NCBI RefSeq assembly: GCF_900176515.1
Contig: NZ_FWXV01000002.1
Location: forward strand, 1,860,001-1,924,000
DNA length: 64,000 nt
DNA from: Kibdelosporangium aridum
GTDB lineage: Bacteria; Actinomycetota; Actinomycetes; Mycobacteriales; Pseudonocardiaceae
Direction: 5' to 3'
Both the position numbers and the translations under genes were made by a program. Positions 24,393-32,710 of this stretch are shown piece by piece (position 1 is the first letter of the stretch; every line of letters begins with the position of its first letter). Below the pieces are notes generated by a model that saw only the letters and a program-made list of their open reading frames with translations, ran no database searches and was not told the DNA's origin.

Positions 24393-25214
24393 GTGACTCA
24401 GGTTCGGTTACAGGCGAGCGACCTGGCGCTCGGCTACGGCGAGCGGCTCGTGGTCGACGGCCTCGACCTCGACGTCCCCACCGGCACAGTGACATCGGTG
24501 ATCGGCCCGAACGGCTGCGGCAAGTCGACGCTACTGCGCGCACTGGGCCGCCTGTTAGCGCCCAGGGCTGGGCAAGTGCTGCTGGACGGCAAGCGCATCG
24601 ACAAGCTGCCGACCAAAGAAGTGGCGCGAACGGTCGGCCTGCTCCCGCAAACCCCGGTCGCCCCCGACGGCCTGACCGTCGCGGACCTGGTGGCGCGCGG
24701 CAGGCACCCACACCAGACGTGGTACCGCCAATGGTCGGTGGAAGACGAAGCGGCAGTCACCGACGCCCTCCGGCTGACCAAGATGGACGAGCACGCGAAC
24801 CGCGTGGTCGACGAACTTTCCGGCGGCCAACGCCAACGCGCGTGGATTTCAATGACCCTGGCCCAGGGAACAGAGTTGTTGTTGCTGGACGAACCGATCA
24901 CTTATCTGGATTTGGCGCACCAGGTGGACGTGCTGGACCTCGTTCACGATCTGCACACGACCCGTGGCACAACGGTGGTCATGGTGTTGCACGATTTGAA
25001 CTTGGCCGCGCGCTATTCGGACCGGCTCGTGGCAATGCGCGCCGGAAAGATCGTGGCGCAGGGGGACCCGAACGACGTGCTGACGGAGAACTTGCTCCGG
25101 GACGTTTTCGATCTGGACGCCAAGATCCTCACTGATCCGGTCGCGGGGACGCCGATGGTGGTCCCGATCGGCTCGCGCCACCGTGCGGCGGCGACGGCGG
25201 CGGCAGCGAGCTGA
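24393..25214 (+). CDS. iron-siderophore ABC transporter ATP-binding protein (FecE/FhuC-like)
   Basis: This 273-residue ATPase belongs to the group that drives ferric-siderophore, heme or B12 uptake. The Walker A motif is GPNGCGKS, the signature is LSGGQRQRAWISMTLAQ, Walker B is LLLLDEPITYLDLAHQ and the H-loop is VLHDLNLAARYSD. DEPITYLDLAHQ and QTPVAPDGLTVADLVARGRHPHQ are typical of FecE/FhuC. The start is GTG 24393, 5 nt after a perfect AGGAGG. No permease or binding-protein gene is adjacent, so it must pair with partners elsewhere. The iron box upstream supports iron-controlled expression. Confidence 0.9.
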   Translation: MTQVRLQASDLALGYGERLVVDGLDLDVPTGTVTSVIGPNGCGKSTLLRALGRLLAPRAGQVLLDGKRIDKLPTKEVARTVGLLPQTPVAPDGLTVADLVARGRHPHQTWYRQWSVEDEAAVTDALRLTKMDEHANRVVDELSGGQRQRAWISMTLAQGTELLLLDEPITYLDLAHQVDVLDLVHDLHTTRGTTVVMVLHDLNLAARYSDRLVAMRAGKIVAQGDPNDVLTENLLRDVFDLDAKILTDPVAGTPMVVPIGSRHRAAATAAAAS

Positions 25215-25240
25215 GCCGGCGGGTGCCCTGACCAAAAGCG

Positions 25241-25406
25241 AAGGCGCGCCCCGGCCCAAGTGGAGGCGCGCCCGACCAAAGCGCGAAGGCGCGCCCCAAC
25301 CCACCAACAAGGTGCGCCCTGCACACAGTGAAGGCGCGCCCTAACCAACAGCGAAGGCGCGCCCGTGCCCAAGTGGAGGCGCGCCCCGGGCACAGAAAGG
25401 CGCGCC
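25241..25406 (+). repeat. left array of the composite repeat element, copy 1
   Basis: Eight units with core [AG]AGGCGCGCC (one is AAGGTGCGCC) start at 25241, 25263, 25286, 25309, 25331, 25354, 25376 and 25397. The spacing is 21-23 bp, about two helical turns. The spacers are variable but rich in CCAA/CCCA. No coding potential is credible here. Confidence 0.85.
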
Positions 25407-25415
25407 CTAAGCAGT

Positions 25416-25540
25416 GGTCGGCGCGATTTTGTGTGGAGTGGCGCCGCAAATAAGCTTGTCGGCGGGCAGGGCCGCAGGTCCTGCCCGCGGTGTTGGTCCT
25501 GCTTTGCGGCGCAGAGGCTCCACACCAAATCGCGCCGACC
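25416..25540. repeat. stem-loop core of the composite repeat element, copy 1
   Basis: An outer left arm (25416-25450) pairs with an outer right arm (25503-25540), nearly perfectly over about 35 bp with one small bulge. An inner 9-bp stem (25462-25470 with 25480-25488) sits in the enclosed region, and a 14-nt linker (25489-25502) separates the inner stem from the right arm. The outer arms contain GTCGGCGCGATTT and its complement. The same core recurs at 59758-59878. Confidence 0.88.
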
Positions 25541-25549
25541 AGTCACAGG

Positions 25550-25660
25550 AGCGCGCCGAAGGTGACCACAGAGCGCGCCGAAGTAGGCACAGAGCGCGCC
25601 GCAGCAACCCACAAGCGCGCCGACACCAACCACAGCGAAGCGCCGCTCAACCCTCCTCAA
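25550..25660 (+). repeat. right array of the composite repeat element, copy 1
   Basis: AGCGCGCC units start at 25550, 25572, 25593 and 25614, with degenerate ones at 25634 and 25639. The spacing is 20-22 bp. The unit here reads AGCGCGCCGAAgnnnNCCAC, different from the left array outside the shared GCGCGCC. The repeats fade outward from the core. Confidence 0.8.
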
Positions 25661-25767
25661 AACCCCAGCAGCGACTCCGCCACAACCACCTCAACCTCCA
25701 GTGTCCGGTTTGCCCGTATGTGTCGACCGGCCGAAAGTTGGTCCAAGTTGCGCCGAATGAGTGAGAA

Positions 25768-25783
25768 CGTGATCGCGGTCACG
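25768..25783. promoter_or_regulatory. inverted repeat upstream of clpC
   Basis: CGTGA (25768-25772) and TCACG (25779-25783) form a 5-bp inverted repeat with a 6-bp spacer, about 240 bp upstream of clpC and just before the ClgR-like site. It may be a second regulator site. Confidence 0.3.
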
Positions 25784-25795
25784 CTTGGACGCATG

Positions 25796-25816
25796 GTGTT
25801 CGCGGATAGCGGACAC
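25796..25816. promoter_or_regulatory. ClgR-like operator upstream of clpC
   Basis: GTGTTCGC (25796-25803), a 5-bp spacer and GCGGACAC (25809-25816) form a near-perfect palindrome. It fits the ClgR consensus remembered from corynebacteria (CGC-Y-N-A-N-R-GCG flanked by A/T) with two mismatches. ClgR activates clpC and clpP genes in corynebacteria and mycobacteria, so the position upstream of clpC is meaningful. The rest of 25661-26025 shows nothing else clear. Confidence 0.45.
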
Positions 25817-26025
25817 GTTCCATTGGGTGGAATCGATGCCGGAGAACCCACGTTGTAAGGGGTGTTCGGCGGTGACGTCAGGTGATGTTCCTGGTCCGTC
25901 ACCAATCTGTGGTCGTGCGTGGCACTGAGCGCGACAGGCCGGGCGACTACAGTGGTCCTACGGTGCTGAATCCACCAACATGACGAGTGGTGAAGGGCCG
26001 CCGGCGCAGCAGTCAGGGAGTGCGA

Positions 26026-28578
26026 ATGTTCGAGAGGTTCACCGACCGCGCGAGGCGGGTGGTTGTCCTGGCCCAGGAAGAGGCCCGGATGCTCAACCAC
26101 AACTACATCGGCACCGAGCACATCCTCCTGGGCTTGATCCACGAGGGTGAAGGTGTCGCGGCGAAGGCGCTCGAGTCGCTCGGGATCGCCCTGGAAGGCG
26201 TGCGTCAGCAGGTCGAGGAGATCATCGGCCAAGGGCAGCACGCGCCTTCCGGTCACATCCCCTTCACGCCTCGGGCGAAGAAGGTGCTTGAGCTGTCACT
26301 GCGCGAGGCGCTGCAGCTCGGGCACAACTACATCGGCACGGAGCACATCCTGCTCGGGCTGATCCGTGAGGGCGAGGGCGTTGCCGCCCAGGTGCTGGTC
26401 AAGCTCGGTGCCGACCTCAACCGGGTCCGCCAGCAGGTTCTCCAGCTCCTGTCGGGTTACCAGGGCAAGCCGGAGACCGAGCCGGGCAGCCGCGGAGAGG
26501 GCACACCTTCGTCCTCCCTCGTGCTGGACCAGTTCGGCCGCAACCTCACCGCCAGTGCCCGGGAGGGCAAGCTGGACCCGGTGATCGGCCGGTCCAAGGA
26601 GATCGAGCGGGTCATGCAGGTGCTGTCCCGCCGTACCAAGAACAACCCAGTCCTGATCGGCGAGCCGGGTGTCGGCAAGACCGCGGTCGTCGAGGGTCTG
26701 GCGCAGATGGTGGTCAAGGGCGAGGTGCCCGAGACGCTGAAGGACAAGCAGCTCTACACGCTGGACCTCGGGTCGCTGGTCGCGGGTTCCCGCTACCGCG
26801 GTGACTTCGAGGAGCGCTTGAAGAAGGTGCTCAAGGAGATCCGCACTCGCGGCGACATCATCCTGTTCATCGACGAGATCCACACGCTCGTCGGTGCGGG
26901 TGCCGCCGAGGGCGCGATCGACGCGGCCTCCATCCTCAAGCCGATGCTGGCTCGTGGTGAGCTGCAGACCATCGGTGCGACCACCCTTGAGGAGTACCGC
27001 AAGTACGTGGAGAAGGACCCCGCTCTCGAGCGGCGGTTCCAGCCGATCCAGGTCGGTGAACCGAACCTGGAGCACACGATCGAGATCCTGAAGGGTCTGC
27101 GTGACCGGTACGAGGCGCACCACCGCGTCTCGATCACCGATGGCGCGTTGGTGCAGGCGGCCACTCTGGCCGACCGGTACATCAACGACCGCTTCCTGCC
27201 GGACAAGGCGATCGACCTGATCGACGAGGCCGGTGCCCGGATGCGCATCCGCCGGATGACCGCACCGCCGGACCTGCGCGAGTTCGACGAGAAGATCGCC
27301 GACGTGCGCCGGGAGAAGGAATCGGCCATAGACGCTCAGGACTTCGAGCGTGCCGCGAAGCTGCGTGACCAGGAGAAGCAACTCCTTGGTCAGAAGGCGG
27401 AGCGGGAGAAGCAGTGGAAGGACGGCGACCTCGACGTCGTCGCCGAGGTCGACGAGGAGCAGATCGCCGAGGTCCTCGCGCACTGGACGGGCATCCCGGT
27501 CTTCAAGCTGACCGAGGAGGAGACCACCCGCCTGCTGCGGATGGAGGACGAGGTCCACAAGCGGATCATCGGCCAGGAGGAAGCCGTCAAGGCCGTCTCC
27601 AAGGCGATCCGCCGGACCCGGGCCGGCCTGAAGGACCCGAAGCGCCCGAGCGGCTCGTTCATCTTCGCCGGCCCGTCCGGTGTCGGTAAGACCGAGCTGT
27701 CGAAGGCACTGGCGAACTTCCTGTTCGGCGAGGACGACGCCCTGATCCAGATCGACATGGGCGAGTTCCACGACCGCTACACCGCTTCGCGGCTGTTCGG
27801 TGCCCCTCCCGGCTACGTCGGCTACGAAGAGGGCGGCCAGCTGACCGAGAAGGTCCGCCGCAAGCCGTTCTCCGTCGTGCTGTTCGACGAGATCGAGAAG
27901 GCGCACCAGGAGGTCTACAACACCCTCCTGCAGGTTCTGGAAGACGGCCGCCTGACCGACGGTCAGGGTCGTACGGTCGACTTCAAGAACACGGTCATCA
28001 TCTTCACCTCGAACCTGGGCACGCAGGACATCTCGAAGGCCGTGTCGCTCGGCTTCGCGGGTGGCCAGGAGCAGTCGAACAACTACGAGCGGATGAAGCA
28101 GAAGGTCAACGACGAGCTGAAGAAGCACTTCCGCCCGGAGTTCCTCAACCGTATCGACGACATCATCGTCTTCCACCAGCTTTCGGAGGACGAGATCATC
28201 CGGATGGTCGACTTGATGATCGGCCGGGTGGAGGTCCAGCTGCGGAACAAGGACATGGCTCTCGAGCTGACTCCGCTGGCGAAGAAGCTGCTGGCCAAGC
28301 GTGGTTTCGACCCCGTGCTCGGTGCCCGGCCGCTGCGCCGGACCATCCAGCGCGAGATCGAGGACCAGCTGAGCGAGAAGATCCTGTTCGGCGAGCTCGA
28401 GCCGGGTCAGATCGTGATCGGCGACGTCGAGGGCTGGACCGGCGAAGGTTCCGACGACAAGGCGCACTTCGTCTTCCGTGGCGAAGCCAAGCCGCGCAAC
28501 GTCCCGGACTCGCCGCCGGTCGACCTGGCCGCCTCGGCCGGCACGGGTGAGCCCGAGGGTCTCGAGGACCACGGCTGA
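26026..28578 (+). CDS. clpC: ATP-dependent Clp protease ATP-binding subunit ClpC
   Basis: ClpC is the Hsp100 unfoldase that feeds substrates to ClpP1P2. It is essential in mycobacteria and a target of cyclomarin-type antibiotics. The 850-residue protein has two N-terminal Clp repeats (both with NYIGTEHILLGLI), AAA+ domain 1 with Walker A GEPGVGKT (212-219), a UVR-containing middle domain (EKESAIDAQDFERAAKLRDQ) and AAA+ domain 2 with Walker A GPSGVGKT (549-556). I start at ATG 26026 (MFERFTDRARR), preceded by CAGGGAG. The length matches ClpC1 (about 848). Lsr2 and lysS upstream match M. tuberculosis. Confidence 0.98.
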   Translation: MFERFTDRARRVVVLAQEEARMLNHNYIGTEHILLGLIHEGEGVAAKALESLGIALEGVRQQVEEIIGQGQHAPSGHIPFTPRAKKVLELSLREALQLGHNYIGTEHILLGLIREGEGVAAQVLVKLGADLNRVRQQVLQLLSGYQGKPETEPGSRGEGTPSSSLVLDQFGRNLTASAREGKLDPVIGRSKEIERVMQVLSRRTKNNPVLIGEPGVGKTAVVEGLAQMVVKGEVPETLKDKQLYTLDLGSLVAGSRYRGDFEERLKKVLKEIRTRGDIILFIDEIHTLVGAGAAEGAIDAASILKPMLARGELQTIGATTLEEYRKYVEKDPALERRFQPIQVGEPNLEHTIEILKGLRDRYEAHHRVSITDGALVQAATLADRYINDRFLPDKAIDLIDEAGARMRIRRMTAPPDLREFDEKIADVRREKESAIDAQDFERAAKLRDQEKQLLGQKAEREKQWKDGDLDVVAEVDEEQIAEVLAHWTGIPVFKLTEEETTRLLRMEDEVHKRIIGQEEAVKAVSKAIRRTRAGLKDPKRPSGSFIFAGPSGVGKTELSKALANFLFGEDDALIQIDMGEFHDRYTASRLFGAPPGYVGYEEGGQLTEKVRRKPFSVVLFDEIEKAHQEVYNTLLQVLEDGRLTDGQGRTVDFKNTVIIFTSNLGTQDISKAVSLGFAGGQEQSNNYERMKQKVNDELKKHFRPEFLNRIDDIIVFHQLSEDEIIRMVDLMIGRVEVQLRNKDMALELTPLAKKLLAKRGFDPVLGARPLRRTIQREIEDQLSEKILFGELEPGQIVIGDVEGWTGEGSDDKAHFVFRGEAKPRNVPDSPPVDLAASAGTGEPEGLEDHG

Positions 28579-28591
28579 TATCCGAATAGCC

Positions 28592-28632
28592 CGAACGGGC
28601 CCCGGTTTCCTGGTGAAGCCGGGGCCCGTTCG
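28592..28632 (+). terminator. strong hairpin terminator after clpC
   Basis: CGAACGGGCCCCGG (28592-28605) and CCGGGGCCCGTTCG (28619-28632) form a perfect 14-bp stem with a 13-nt loop, 14 bp after the clpC stop. No T-run follows. Stems without U-tracts are accepted as terminators in many actinobacteria. Confidence 0.75.
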
Positions 28633-28653
28633 CGTATCTGGGATGCTGGGACA

Positions 28654-31600
28654 GTGCGCGTGGCTGTGCTGGGGCCGTTGAGCCTCACCGACGGCGCCGA
28701 CCAGCAAATCGAGGTCGGCGGTCCACGGCTGCGCATGCTGCTGGTCCGGCTTGCCCTTGAGGCCAACCGGATCGTGCCGACCGAGGCGTTGATCGACGGC
28801 CTGTGGGGCACGCAGCCACCCGTCGACGCCACGAACGCCTTGCAGTCTCTGGTGTCCCGGCTGCGGAAAACCGGACTGGCCAAGCGGATCGAGTCCTACC
28901 CCGCCGGATACTCCTTGGCGGCAACGGAAGTCGACGCGGACACGTTCGAACGCCTTGCCGCCGAAGGAAGTCGCCTGCTCAAACAGAACGACGTCGTTCG
29001 GGCCGCCGAAGTCCTCACCCGCGCACTGGACCTGTGGCGTGGTCCGGCGCTTGTGGATGTGGCTGACGCCCCGTTCGCGGCCGCTGCCGTGGCGCGGCTG
29101 GCCGAACTTCGTCTGACCGCGCTGGAAGACCGGATCGAGGCGGACATCCGGCGTGGCCACGAGGTCGACGTCATCGCCGAACTTCACGCCCTGACCAGAG
29201 AGAACCCGCTCAGGGAACGCCTGACAGCGCTGTTGATCCGGGCCTTGCGGAAGACCGGCCGTCAGGCGGACGCCTTGGCTGCCTACGAGACCGCACGCCA
29301 GAACCTGGCCGCCGAACTCGGCGTGGACCCGAGCCCGGAACTGCAGGAAGCCCACCTCTCACTGCTGCGGTCGACACCGGCCGAAGTGCCCAACAGCGGC
29401 ACCAGGTTGCCCGCGCAGTTGACCAGTTTCGTCGGCCGGGCGCACGAGCTGGGCGAGCTGGAAGGGATGCTTGACCGCGACCGGCTGATCACCCTTGTCG
29501 GCCCTGGCGGTGCCGGAAAGACAAGGCTGGCAACGGAAGCAGCCAGCCGGATAGCGGATCGGGTGTGGTTTGTGCACCTGGCCGGGCTCAGGGAAGCGGT
29601 CGACGTTCCCGTCGCGCTGGTGACCGAACTGGGCCTTGGCGACTCGACCGTCACCGACAACCCGCGACGCTGGCACCGTTCGGTCGACGTGATGACCCGG
29701 CTGCTGGACGCTCTGGAAGACCGGTCCGAGCTGATCGTGCTGGACAACTGCGAGCACGTCGTTTCCGCGGTGGCCCACTTGGCCGAGGCGCTGCTGGCCG
29801 GCTGCCCGCGGCTGCGCATCCTGACCACCAGCCGGGAACCGCTGGCGATCACGGGCGAAACCCTTTTCCCGGTGGGGCCGTTGGAACTGCCGGAGGAAGA
29901 CGCGTCGGCGCACCAAGCGATCGAATCCGCCGCGGTGCGGCTTTTCCTCGACCGCGCTCGATCCGTGCGCCCTGGGTTCACAGTGGACGAATCCAACGTC
30001 GTGGACGTCGTGTCCATCTGCCGTCAACTCGACGGTCTGCCGCTCGCTCTCGAACTGGCCGCCGCACGACTGCGTTCGATGACAGTCGGGCAAGTCGCCG
30101 AACGGCTGGACGACCGGTTCCGGCTACTGGCCGGTGGCAGCCGGACGTCCTTGCCGCGGCACCAAACCCTTGGTGCGGTGGTGGAGTGGAGCTGGAGCCT
30201 GCTCACCGAAGCCGAACAGACCCTGGCGAGCAGGCTGTCGGTGTTCGCCAATCCGTCCACTTTGGAGGCCATCACGGCGGTCTGCGCCGACGAAGCGCTT
30301 CCCGCGGACGACGTGTTGTACGTGCTCGCTTCACTTGTCGAGAAATCGCTTGTGGAGGCGGGAGAAGGACCCGACGGCCCGCCGCGCTACCGGATGCTGC
30401 AGACGGTGAAAGCCTTCGCGGCGGAACGACTTGGCGACACCGAACAGGTGATGAACCGGTTCGCCAGATGGGTGATGGTGACGACCGAACACGCCGATCC
30501 GCTGCTGCGCGGCCCTGATCAGGTTCAATGGCTCAAAATGCTGGATGCTGAGCGGGAGAACGTGGTGGCCGCGGTCCGGTACGCGGTCGACCAGGGCGAC
30601 GCTGAGACGTCGTTCCGGATCGTGCACAGCTGGGCGTGGTACTGGCTGGTGCGCCAAGGCATCTTCGGTGAAACGCTGACCGAGCAGATCCTGCCGATCG
30701 GCCGCATGCTGCAGCTGGAGGACCGCGCGCCTCAGCACACCGTGGTGCTGATCCGCATGCTGTCGGTGCTGGGCGGGATCGAAGAACCGCGGTGGCACGA
30801 GATCAACCGGATCGTCGAGCTTTGTCGAGCAGGGTACGAGAAGGCGTCTCCGCTGACAGTGCTGATGGAGACCACCGGGTTGGGGATGCTGGGGGACTTC
30901 GCGGGCGCTGGGGTGGCCTTCCGGCATGCGTTGCGCAACCCGGATCCGTGGGCACGAGCGTCGGTCGTGCTCGGCGGGGCGATCATGGCCGAGAACCTCG
31001 GCCAGTTCGAGCAGTCGAAGCGCTGGCACACCGCGGCGATCCGGCGGTTCCGCAAGATCGGCGACCGGTGGGGACTGTCGATGGCGCTGAACGGCTTGGC
31101 AGTCCACCGATCCACGATCGGGGACATCGCCGGGGCGATCGAACTGCACACCGAGGCGCGCGCGTTGGAGCTCGAACTGGGGCAGTTGCCGGACCCGGCG
31201 ATGACCACCAGCAGGCTGGCCGAGCAGTACTACCGGCTCGGTGACTTGGACCGTGCTCGCAGTGAGTTGGAGCGCTTGGTGGCGCTCACGGCCAAGACTG
31301 GGCAACGAGCCATCACCATGGGCGTGCTGGCCCGGCTCAGCCTGGTCGCCAGGGCCAGTGGTGATCTCGTCGGCGCGCGGGCACACGTCACCGCGGCACG
31401 GCGGGAGTTGCGGAACTGGCCGGAGAACCTCAGCGACCCGTTCTGTGCTTGGGTCGGCATCGTCGAAGGTCTTCTGCTGGTGTCCGAAGGAGATCTGGCC
31501 AGGGCCAAAGTGGTGGTGGCCGAGGCGTTGGACGTGACCACGAGCGGCATCGGGTACATCACCGAAGCGCGGCAGGATCTGGAGAAGAACAGACTGATCG

Positions 31601-31914
31601 CGGCCGAGGCGTTGGACGCGGTCCAGCACGGAATCGGCTACATGCGCGACGCGCAGAGCATCTCCGATGTCGGCGAGTGCCTGGCGGTGGTCGTGGCCGC
31701 CGAAGGTGACTTGCGGGCCGCGGCCCGGCTGTTGGGTGCCAGTGCCGCCATCGCCGGAGCATTGGATGTCGGCTCGCCGGAAAACCTCGCACTGCTGGCG
31801 AAGTTCGGACCCGCGGAGCACGAAATCCTGGCCCAAGCCAGGAAGCTGCCGCCGGACAAGGCACTTGAGGTGCTGAGACAGGGTGTCTCTGTTCCCCCTC
31901 CAGAGACACCCTGA
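28654..31914 (+). CDS. AfsR/SARP-type transcriptional regulator (BTAD-ATPase-TPR)
   Basis: The 1086-residue regulator has an OmpR-like winged-helix domain (about 1-90), a BTAD domain (about 95-245, with LRERLTALLIRALRKTGRQADALAAYE), an NB-ARC-like ATPase with Walker A GPGGAGKT (283-290) and Walker B-like LIVLDNCEHV, and C-terminal TPR-like repeats. Proteins of this build control secondary metabolism and development in actinomycetes. A 28-residue duplication near the C-terminus (EALD....GIGY..[ED]A) is unusual. GTG 28654 lies just after the clpC terminator, so it is a separate transcript. The adjacent DrrAB exporter could be its target. Confidence 0.9.
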   Translation: MRVAVLGPLSLTDGADQQIEVGGPRLRMLLVRLALEANRIVPTEALIDGLWGTQPPVDATNALQSLVSRLRKTGLAKRIESYPAGYSLAATEVDADTFERLAAEGSRLLKQNDVVRAAEVLTRALDLWRGPALVDVADAPFAAAAVARLAELRLTALEDRIEADIRRGHEVDVIAELHALTRENPLRERLTALLIRALRKTGRQADALAAYETARQNLAAELGVDPSPELQEAHLSLLRSTPAEVPNSGTRLPAQLTSFVGRAHELGELEGMLDRDRLITLVGPGGAGKTRLATEAASRIADRVWFVHLAGLREAVDVPVALVTELGLGDSTVTDNPRRWHRSVDVMTRLLDALEDRSELIVLDNCEHVVSAVAHLAEALLAGCPRLRILTTSREPLAITGETLFPVGPLELPEEDASAHQAIESAAVRLFLDRARSVRPGFTVDESNVVDVVSICRQLDGLPLALELAAARLRSMTVGQVAERLDDRFRLLAGGSRTSLPRHQTLGAVVEWSWSLLTEAEQTLASRLSVFANPSTLEAITAVCADEALPADDVLYVLASLVEKSLVEAGEGPDGPPRYRMLQTVKAFAAERLGDTEQVMNRFARWVMVTTEHADPLLRGPDQVQWLKMLDAERENVVAAVRYAVDQGDAETSFRIVHSWAWYWLVRQGIFGETLTEQILPIGRMLQLEDRAPQHTVVLIRMLSVLGGIEEPRWHEINRIVELCRAGYEKASPLTVLMETTGLGMLGDFAGAGVAFRHALRNPDPWARASVVLGGAIMAENLGQFEQSKRWHTAAIRRFRKIGDRWGLSMALNGLAVHRSTIGDIAGAIELHTEARALELELGQLPDPAMTTSRLAEQYYRLGDLDRARSELERLVALTAKTGQRAITMGVLARLSLVARASGDLVGARAHVTAARRELRNWPENLSDPFCAWVGIVEGLLLVSEGDLARAKVVVAEALDVTTSGIGYITEARQDLEKNRLIAAEALDAVQHGIGYMRDAQSISDVGECLAVVVAAEGDLRAAARLLGASAAIAGALDVGSPENLALLAKFGPAEHEILAQARKLPPDKALEVLRQGVSVPPPETP

Positions 31915-31918
31915 ACCC

Positions 31919-32710
31919 TCAGCGCATCCGCCGCCGATACGCGACCATCGCCAACGGGTAGAACACCGCGATCAAACCGGCCATCCACGCAAGACCGCCG
32001 AGCAACGGTTCGGCGACCGGGCCGCCGTGCAGCAGGCCACGGTTGACCTCGGTCATGAAGCTCGCCGGGTTGACCTCGGTGACTGCTGCCAGCCAGCCCG
32101 GCATGGTCGAGCCGGACACGAAGATGCTGCTGCCGAAACTGAGCGGCATGATGAACAGGAACAGCAGGTTCGGCACGGTCTGCGGGCTGTTCACCAGCAG
32201 GCCGATCCACACCGAGATCCAGCACAGGCTCAGCGCGAACAGCACCATCAGCAGCAGGTCCAGCAGGACCGCGAACACGTTCGTCTGCACGTCGAAGCCG
32301 ACGAGGAAGCCGAAGCCGAGCGTGAGCGCGACCGAGATGGCATAACGCGGCAGGTCGCCGAGCACGGCGCCGATCAGCGGCGCGGACCGTGCGATCGGCA
32401 TGCTGCGGAACCGGTCGAACACGCCGTTGGTGACGTCCGTGCAGAGCGCGACACCGGTGCCGAGGCTGACCAGAAGGGTGGAGTACACCATCAGCCCGGG
32501 CACCAGTTGTTGGACGTACGCGTCGGTGTTGCCGCCGGAGATCGCGCCGCCGAGCACGAAAACGAACAACACCAACATGATCAGCGGCTGGATCACCAGC
32601 CCGATCACCTCGGTCGGGTTCTTGACCAGCTTGCCGAAGGCGCGACCGGCGAGCACGAACCCGTGCCGGATCGCCTGTGCCGGCGGGACCGTCGGGGAAA
32701 CCGTTGTCAT
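31919..32710 (-). CDS. ABC-2 type transporter permease (DrrB-like)
   Basis: The 263-residue protein has six hydrophobic segments and the ABC-2 layout of daunorubicin-resistance DrrB: a cytoplasmic start, LIMLVLFVFVLGG in helix 1-2, PLSFGSSIFVSGSTMPGWL before the last loop, and NPASFMTEVNRGLL. DrrAB exporters pump drugs or lipids out. It overlaps the upstream ATPase gene by ATGA (32707-32710), so the two make one operon on the minus strand. It ends four bases from the convergent AfsR-like gene. The substrate is unknown. Confidence 0.92.
   Translation of the reverse strand: MTTVSPTVPPAQAIRHGFVLAGRAFGKLVKNPTEVIGLVIQPLIMLVLFVFVLGGAISGGNTDAYVQQLVPGLMVYSTLLVSLGTGVALCTDVTNGVFDRFRSMPIARSAPLIGAVLGDLPRYAISVALTLGFGFLVGFDVQTNVFAVLLDLLLMVLFALSLCWISVWIGLLVNSPQTVPNLLFLFIMPLSFGSSIFVSGSTMPGWLAAVTEVNPASFMTEVNRGLLHGGPVAEPLLGGLAWMAGLIAVFYPLAMVAYRRRMR

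Noticed and set aside
25241..25660. CRISPR array
   Set aside because: Repeat cores are only 8-10 bp with variable spacers of about 12 bp, repeats differ on either side of a hairpin core, and no cas genes are nearby.
25013..25660. A reverse-strand protein with repeated GRAF/GAPS-like residues
   Set aside because: It is the translation of the GCGCGCC repeat units, starts nowhere sensible and overlaps the 3' end of the ABC ATPase gene.
26296..29355. A 1019-codon open frame antisense to clpC
   Set aside because: It is antisense to a certain, highly conserved gene. High third-position GC removes stop codons on the opposite strand, and its translation is rich in Asp, Arg, Val and Gln with no domain.
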